From NCBI RefSeq assembly GCF_031877795.1, contig NC_133971.1:85150446-85214445 (forward strand): a stretch of DNA of 64,000 nt, read 5' to 3'. Positions 58,101 through 64,000 of the stretch are shown one piece after another; position 1 is the first letter of the stretch; the number at the start of each line of letters is the position of its first letter. The position numbers and the translations under genes were made by a program. The notes under the pieces were generated by a model. That model made no database searches. It was not told the DNA's origin and saw only the letters and a program-made list of their open reading frames with translations. The DNA comes from Strix aluco. Lineage: Eukaryota > Chordata > Aves > Strigiformes > Strigidae.

Positions 58101-61100
58101 TCATGACTTGGGGAAAACAGATGAGCTAAGCCCTGAAAGGGACAAAGGTCTGTCTTCACAGTAAGATCTCACTGCTGTACAGGTCAGCACACCCATACAG
58201 GCTCCAGCCACTCCAAGGCTGCAGATCTTCACTATTGCTTCCTCTCCATCCAGATTAAAACTGGCATTGCATTTCTGTCCAGACCACACCTTGCAGGAAC
58301 TACAGCTGCAAAAAAATCCTGAACCTTCCCTGCAAGGCAAAAGCATCAGTGATCGGTGGAGAAAGTCTGACAAATAAGGAACTCGAGTCTTAAGATAACA
58401 CAGTTAAAGAGGCTGTAAAATCATGTTTACTGTCTATTCAGCCCAGAGCTCCATGTATGTAGGAATCACCCACTATCAAGTGAAAAACACATTTCTGGGA
58501 TGGCAGATTACAGATGTACAACCCCATGTAGCAACATAGCAAAAGCAGAACAGGCAGCAAAGGTGGCTACAGGAGAGTGCAGTAAAACCACAGCAGGGCC
58601 AAGTTCTTGAAATATTTGAAGCATTACCTCACAAGCCACCATAAATAAAGCAGCTAGGGATGTCAAAAAGCCCCAGCAGGATTATTTTCAGACTTGAACA
58701 CAGTGGTGATACAATGGTTTGCTAACAGGACTAGGTAGCCATGTCCCAGTGAACAGGAGAAGCAAAGCAGGTATGGCATTACCTAGCAGTGATGGGCATC
58801 AGTTCTGCCAGACAGCCAGAACGCCTGCATCTGCAGAGCTGTATTATTTTTAAATGATGCAATCCTACATGAAATTTAATACACAGTGTGCAACCGTATC
58901 AGGAACTCCAAATTCAAGCACAAAGAGAAAGCATCCCAGCAGCAGCCTGGTTTTATTAGATGTTCCTCTTCACAGTGCACATCTAAACCGTTTTGCAAAC
59001 AGCAGCTACATCCAACAGCTGACTCCTGCTAAAACTGCAGGAAACTTTAACTCCTTCTAGCTCTAGGTAGTTCTGCCAAGACCAGAAGCAGTAACTGGAT
59101 CCATGGGAAGAAATTTTCTGTCTCTCCAGAGCAGGAGTATGCAATTCAATGGTCCAGAGGCTGGCAGCACCCTGATTTGGGGATGATAGCATGCTACAAA
59201 GCAAAAGACTGAGTATCAGCCCAATAAAGGCAGCATCTAATGACAGTAATGAATCAAATTTATCCTGCCCTCTGAAGGACATTAGGACCACCTATACTTT
59301 TGCTGCTGACAGCCAGATGCTTTTAGACCACAGGCTGGATTTTGCAATCCCTTGAAGGCAGCTGGAGGAAAAGACCCTGAAACACACAGGTTTGGAAAGG
59401 GAATTTGCCTGATTACTCTTAAAACTGTGTATTTCTTGACCCTTTTTTTGGCCAGGCCCCTGAACAGACAGGTCCTCTGTAATCAAGTCCAAATGCTGTC
59501 TGAATCTCATTTCAGCAGAATTCAGGATGGGTGAAAAAAAAAAAAAAGCAGAATGAATCCCAAGACGATGGGACAAGAAGCTTCTGAAGTGGGAACAAAT
59601 CCTTGAACCACAGCAAGACTGTGCGAGATTAGAAGACACTCTCTGCACTTCACAGTAGGTCTTGACATGACCTCCCTGGCCAAAACAAGTCTATCAAGAA
59701 TGTTATTCTCAAGAAAGACAAAAATCAAGGACTTTTGCCACTAGCTCAGAAATAGAGGGAGGAGAAAGATGTAATGGACAGATGAACATACTTAGTCTTC
59801 ATGGATCAACTGCTGCAGGGAAGTTTTAATTTCAGCACAGGAACACAGACATCTGTGGACTGAATCAGATGGCTAAAGCCCTGTCCTCTACCTCTGCCAG
59901 CAGAGTTTCACATGCTCTGCAAGAGGCATAATAACCCCAAAGTAGGCAACTGAGGGACCAGCTGCTCCATTCTTCCCCCCAGTCACAGACTGCCTCCTTC
60001 ATATGGGAACAGTTTATGTCTGGAAGTGGGTTTCATCACCCACTCATAGGAAGTTAGGAGCCTGTACAATCATAGTGCTATATATTCTTGAATCCCTTAT
60101 AGCATTCCATCTTTTTTCCTGAATTCTTGCAATTGTTAGGGCTTGTAACTTCCTGAACCAGTGAGTTCCACACCAAATTCCACACCACAGTAGTAGCTAT
60201 CTGTCAGTCCTTTTGAACATACAGGCATTTAACTTCATTGCTTGTCCTTGGGCTAGGACAGGCAGAGCAGTATATTTTCTACTACATTTGCCACCCCTCT
60301 GAGCAGTCCCAATCTTTTCATTCTGCTCACACACAAGAGTATTCCCAGATCCTTGGTCCAGTGATCAACCTCTCTCCAAGCATCCTCCTGATGTGTGGGT
60401 GTGTTTGTATGTTCGCATGGCCGGCAGCAAGGCAGAACTCAAGAGGATCTGGATGAAACCACAGCATCAATTTATGTAACATTTTCCATGCAGCAGAACT
60501 AACAAAAGGCAAGCCAGAACCTTAATAAAATACTTATGAAGCAGACCAGGCACTCCTAATGATTACACATACTTTTATTCTGAGAGAAGAAACTTATCCC
60601 TTGCAGGGGCTGGAAACCCAAACCAAACTTTGCTTGTAAAGCTCTATTCGGGACAGTTTATTTTAGGATATTGCTTCACAAGACAGCTCATGTGCTAATT
60701 AGGCTTTGAATGACTGGGCTCAACAGAGCATTAAGGGTCTAACTAACTAAATCTGATAACCCTGGATTAACCAAGGTCTTCTGATGAGGAAAGTCTTGTT
60801 GGGCTGCAGAGGGTGCATACACCTATTCACTAGGAGAAAAAAGGAGGGCAAATGGGGATGATCCTTGGCTCTGTACTGGAAGAGCAGGCCAGAGTCCCAG
60901 GGGACACACCAAGTCTACTGGAGGGATGACCACTCGGCTTTTAATTACTTCAAGGGTGTTCAAGAGGCCTGAGGAGACACCTTAAGACTGTGGGCTCCCA
61001 GATCTTCCCAGCTAGGACACCTCGCATTTGGATACCTCCTTTCTTGAAGCCGTTGTGTCCTTTCTGTATCAAATATCTCAGAGAAAAGAACAAGTACCTG

Positions 61101-64000
61101 CAACAAGTGGTGAGAAGAATTTGCGTCTCCTAAGCCCTTGCACTGAGATGGGCCTCAACTCGATCAGGAGGTTTCAAAACTCTACAACTTCTGAACACGT
61201 ATTATAAATACACTGTCTTATTCACACAAATACCAAGCCATTTGGGAATACTGCTGGGCTTTGAAGTTTGACAGCAAATTCATGGACTAATTAATCACAG
61301 TACGTGAAAATTATTCCTATCATCAGTTTCAAATAATCCTCCTTAATTTCCTGGAATACTTCCATGTTACAAGCATCTCATAAGTTGCTACCGTCTTTCT
61401 CTAGACAATTCATTATTTCGTATCACAAACCCTACAGTTTCCCATTTAACACAAATAATTCCCATTTCTTCAGTCTCTACTTATGAGAGTTTTCCAGGAC
61501 TTTGTGCAGTTTCCCAGGCAGTCTCTCAATTCCCTCCAACTCTGCAGTCACGCTTCTGAGCTGGGGTGACTAATTGCACGCAGTTTCCCAATCAACAGTG
61601 GGATGTCCCCTGCTTTCGGTTACTAACATTAGAAGACTCTGTACCATAATTTTCCATTCCATTTCTAATGTACCTTAACCTTCATACGTAGATACTCACC
61701 AAGTCAAGTCCCTTATGACCAGGGTGACATCCAGGTACTTTTTGCAGTTTAATGACATCAGTTTAATGAGTTGGAATCAACTTAATCAATTTAATGATTT
61801 GGAACCTGACCAAGTGTGATTTTCTGACTGTTTTCTGTTACACATATTTACATAACTTAGCATCAAGCTCAAAAAAATTAAGGTTTACATCAAGACTAGC
61901 CTAGAAGAAACCAGGGGATTTTTCTTACACATCTGTTCTCTGAGGAAAGTAGTTTCTTTTTCCTGTCTGTGGCATGTGATTTTTGGGGGGTTTGCTTCCT
62001 CAAGTTGCACAAATTCTTGGCACAGGCTTCTGGGAGAGGCTTGCCATGTCCCCATGTAAATTCTCTTTGTGGTCCCCCGAGAGATAAGACAGTCCTCAAC
62101 GTCTGACTAAGGGCTGGGCTGAAGGATATTTTCCCTGTTGAATTTGCCTCATTAAATCAGTGAGGTCTGCTGGCTTGCCTCCATGAAAGAAGATTCCACT
62201 TTTGTTTTGATGGGCAGGCCAAGAGGTTATTGTGGTTTTTGTTTTCATCCTTAACTCGTGCCAAGGGTAAAGCAGACAACAAGGCAGTAGACCAAAATAC
62301 TGGCTGTCGAACATGCTGTGGTACAGAAGGGAATCACCCCTCAGTGCCTCCAGGACAAATACAAATGAATTGTTTCAGTTAGGGGTGTTTCTCCACCCTG
62401 CAGTACCAAATCATGTCAGCAGCGCAAAGGCTGGGACAAGTCAGGGTTAGAGAGGTGGAGACATTCTTTGGGGTCTCTGAAGCTTGCACAAAGTCACTAA
62501 CAGAAGCACAGATAACAGAATCCACAATGGATCAACAACTACGATCAGTGTCTCAACAAGATATGGCCAAACATAAACTGAATGACATGTGACTAGAGCA
62601 TTGCCACCTTTGTGCATTAACCACCCTCATGCCATTGCTCGTCTGTGCTGGGACATACCTGTTTCTGGCAGTTCCTCCTCTCCTCCTCTGTTATTGTGCC
62701 ATGAACTGGCTATCCCTATTGAATTAGGTTCTAGAGACCTCTAGGGATGCCTGAGGTCCCCTTGTGCTCCATGCAGCCCCACCTGTTCTCTGACCCAGTC
62801 TTCCCCCCAAAACAGCCAGTCTAAGAGGAAACAGGGAAGGGAAGCACATGGGCTGTCAGGCTTACTGTAATAAGTAGTCACCACCTTTCAGAGTGCTTTA
62901 TAAATACAGTAATTATAAATAACAAGTGCCTGCAGAAATGAAAATGAGGCATATGACAAGGAGCTGAAGGCAGGAGGAGACATCTGGATAAGGAAGATGC
63001 TCTCCTCAACAGCCATTTCAAACACTATGACCTGCAGCTGGAGCATAATCTCAGCAGTAGGTTAAGTTAGATGCCGCTGACTGTGGACAAGAGAGAACAG
63101 CTTGCCAGCAGAAAATGGCTAAGTGCAGATGCATGCTGAAATCCTCTTGCTGTTCTTCTGAAGGGTCAAGCTACAATAACTGCTCACGATAAGCCACATT
63201 CAGGCAAGAAATCCCTTAGAAGTCACTACAACAACTCACATACTAACAAGTGGTGAAGGACAGGTCAACTGGAGTAAGCCAAACCCCAGAGCAGGTGTGT
63301 CACTACAGGTATCGATCATTAGAATGAATCAGACAAAGCCAAGGAAGATACGCTGTGTGGGCCAACAATATCTTGGGACCAGAAATATGAATTATTTATA
63401 CCTCCCACTGGATCTTCTCATATGTGGGCTTATGATTCTGCCACCCGAGTTACTGGAAAAGGTCTGAGGGTGGGACTACAGGGAAAAATTCCATGTAAAC
63501 TGACACTGAAACTAGCCTCACTACTAAGAACAGAAAACTGTACTAGCACAATGGTCCAGACAGGTCATTCTCCCTGCTGAGAAGGACATCTGTGAGGACA
63601 GCTATACTATCTCAGCTTACACAGAAGACACATGACAATGCAGCATGAGGCACATGTCCCTGCTCTTCACCACAGGAAACCCAGTGAGAGACCAAAAGAA
63701 GGTGGTCTGTGAAATAATTCAGGTGAATTGTATCTACTAGGCCAAAGGAGGCTAAGTAAGCATGCAGTTGGTCCTGCACCAATGCAGGCAGAGCAGAACG
63801 GAGAAGAGCCTGCCCACTGGAAGCATTTAGGTCACACTTTTCCAGAAGCGATGGCAGCTGGTGCCAGTTTACAAAGAATAAGGTGCAGTTCTGGAGTTAA
63901 ACTGATGAGATCAGACTAACTGTGTAGGGAGTAGGGAGTCTCTGAGTAACACCTGAAGGTGACCTGAGGGTCAGAAGGATCTGAGAAAGATTATCTAATT
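52150..64000 (-). other. 5' intron or upstream flank of RUSC2, no gene identified
   Basis: About 11.8 kb. Apart from the microsatellite and one weak exon-like stretch at 55262-55311 I see no coding exon, CpG-rich promoter, RNA gene or clear repeat. In human the next gene on this side is UNC13B; no UNC13B-like coding text was recognised. Confidence 0.45.
54364..54388. repeat. TG/TA microsatellite
   Basis: GTGTGTATATATATATATAT followed by ACACATG; a short simple repeat likely variable between individuals. Confidence 0.9.

Overview
This window looks like avian nuclear DNA. It carries two CR1 LINE copies with typical CR1 3' ends, several retroviral-type LTRs, vertebrate multi-exon genes with short introns, and a RUSC2 gene. 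RUSC2 lies in human 9p13, a region that corresponds to the avian Z chromosome, so Z linkage is likely but inferred. All similarity calls are from memory; no searches were run.

Layout. (1) About 1-21970, minus strand: a receptor-type protein tyrosine phosphatase (RPTP). I traced 27 coding exons that join in phase to 1320 codons; the 3' end lies off the left edge. The predicted protein has a signal peptide, six complement-control (CCP/sushi) domains, fibronectin-III-like modules, one membrane span, a complete phosphatase domain 1 with all catalytic motifs, and the start of domain 2. The phosphatase part and membrane-proximal ectodomain resemble the type IIB (PTPRK/M/T/U) family, but the expected MAM-Ig amino terminus is replaced by CCP domains. 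I know no named gene with this architecture. Three CCP exons come from a recent 378-bp tandem amplification whose two internal introns read as identical while the exons differ at the protein level. (2) 21971-27735: mostly featureless intergenic DNA with a solo LTR (25801-26520). (3) 27736-29387, plus strand: exon-like pieces of FAM166B/CIMIP2B and a poly(A) signal, possibly a decaying gene. (4) About 29620-49804, minus strand: RUSC2, with eleven coding exons that join in phase to 1614 codons, a RUN domain and a C-terminal SH3 domain. Its introns hold two LTRs and a CR1. (5) 49805-64000: 5' intron or upstream flank of RUSC2 with an LTR that appears to be interrupted by a CR1; no promoter could be fixed.

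RUSC2 (minus) and FAM166B (plus) converge with predicted 3' ends a few hundred bases apart, as in human. On the far side, where human has TESK1 and CD72, this bird has the CCP-type RPTP. RUSC2 is a trafficking adaptor and the RPTP a predicted cell-surface signalling receptor; nothing in the sequence ties their functions together.
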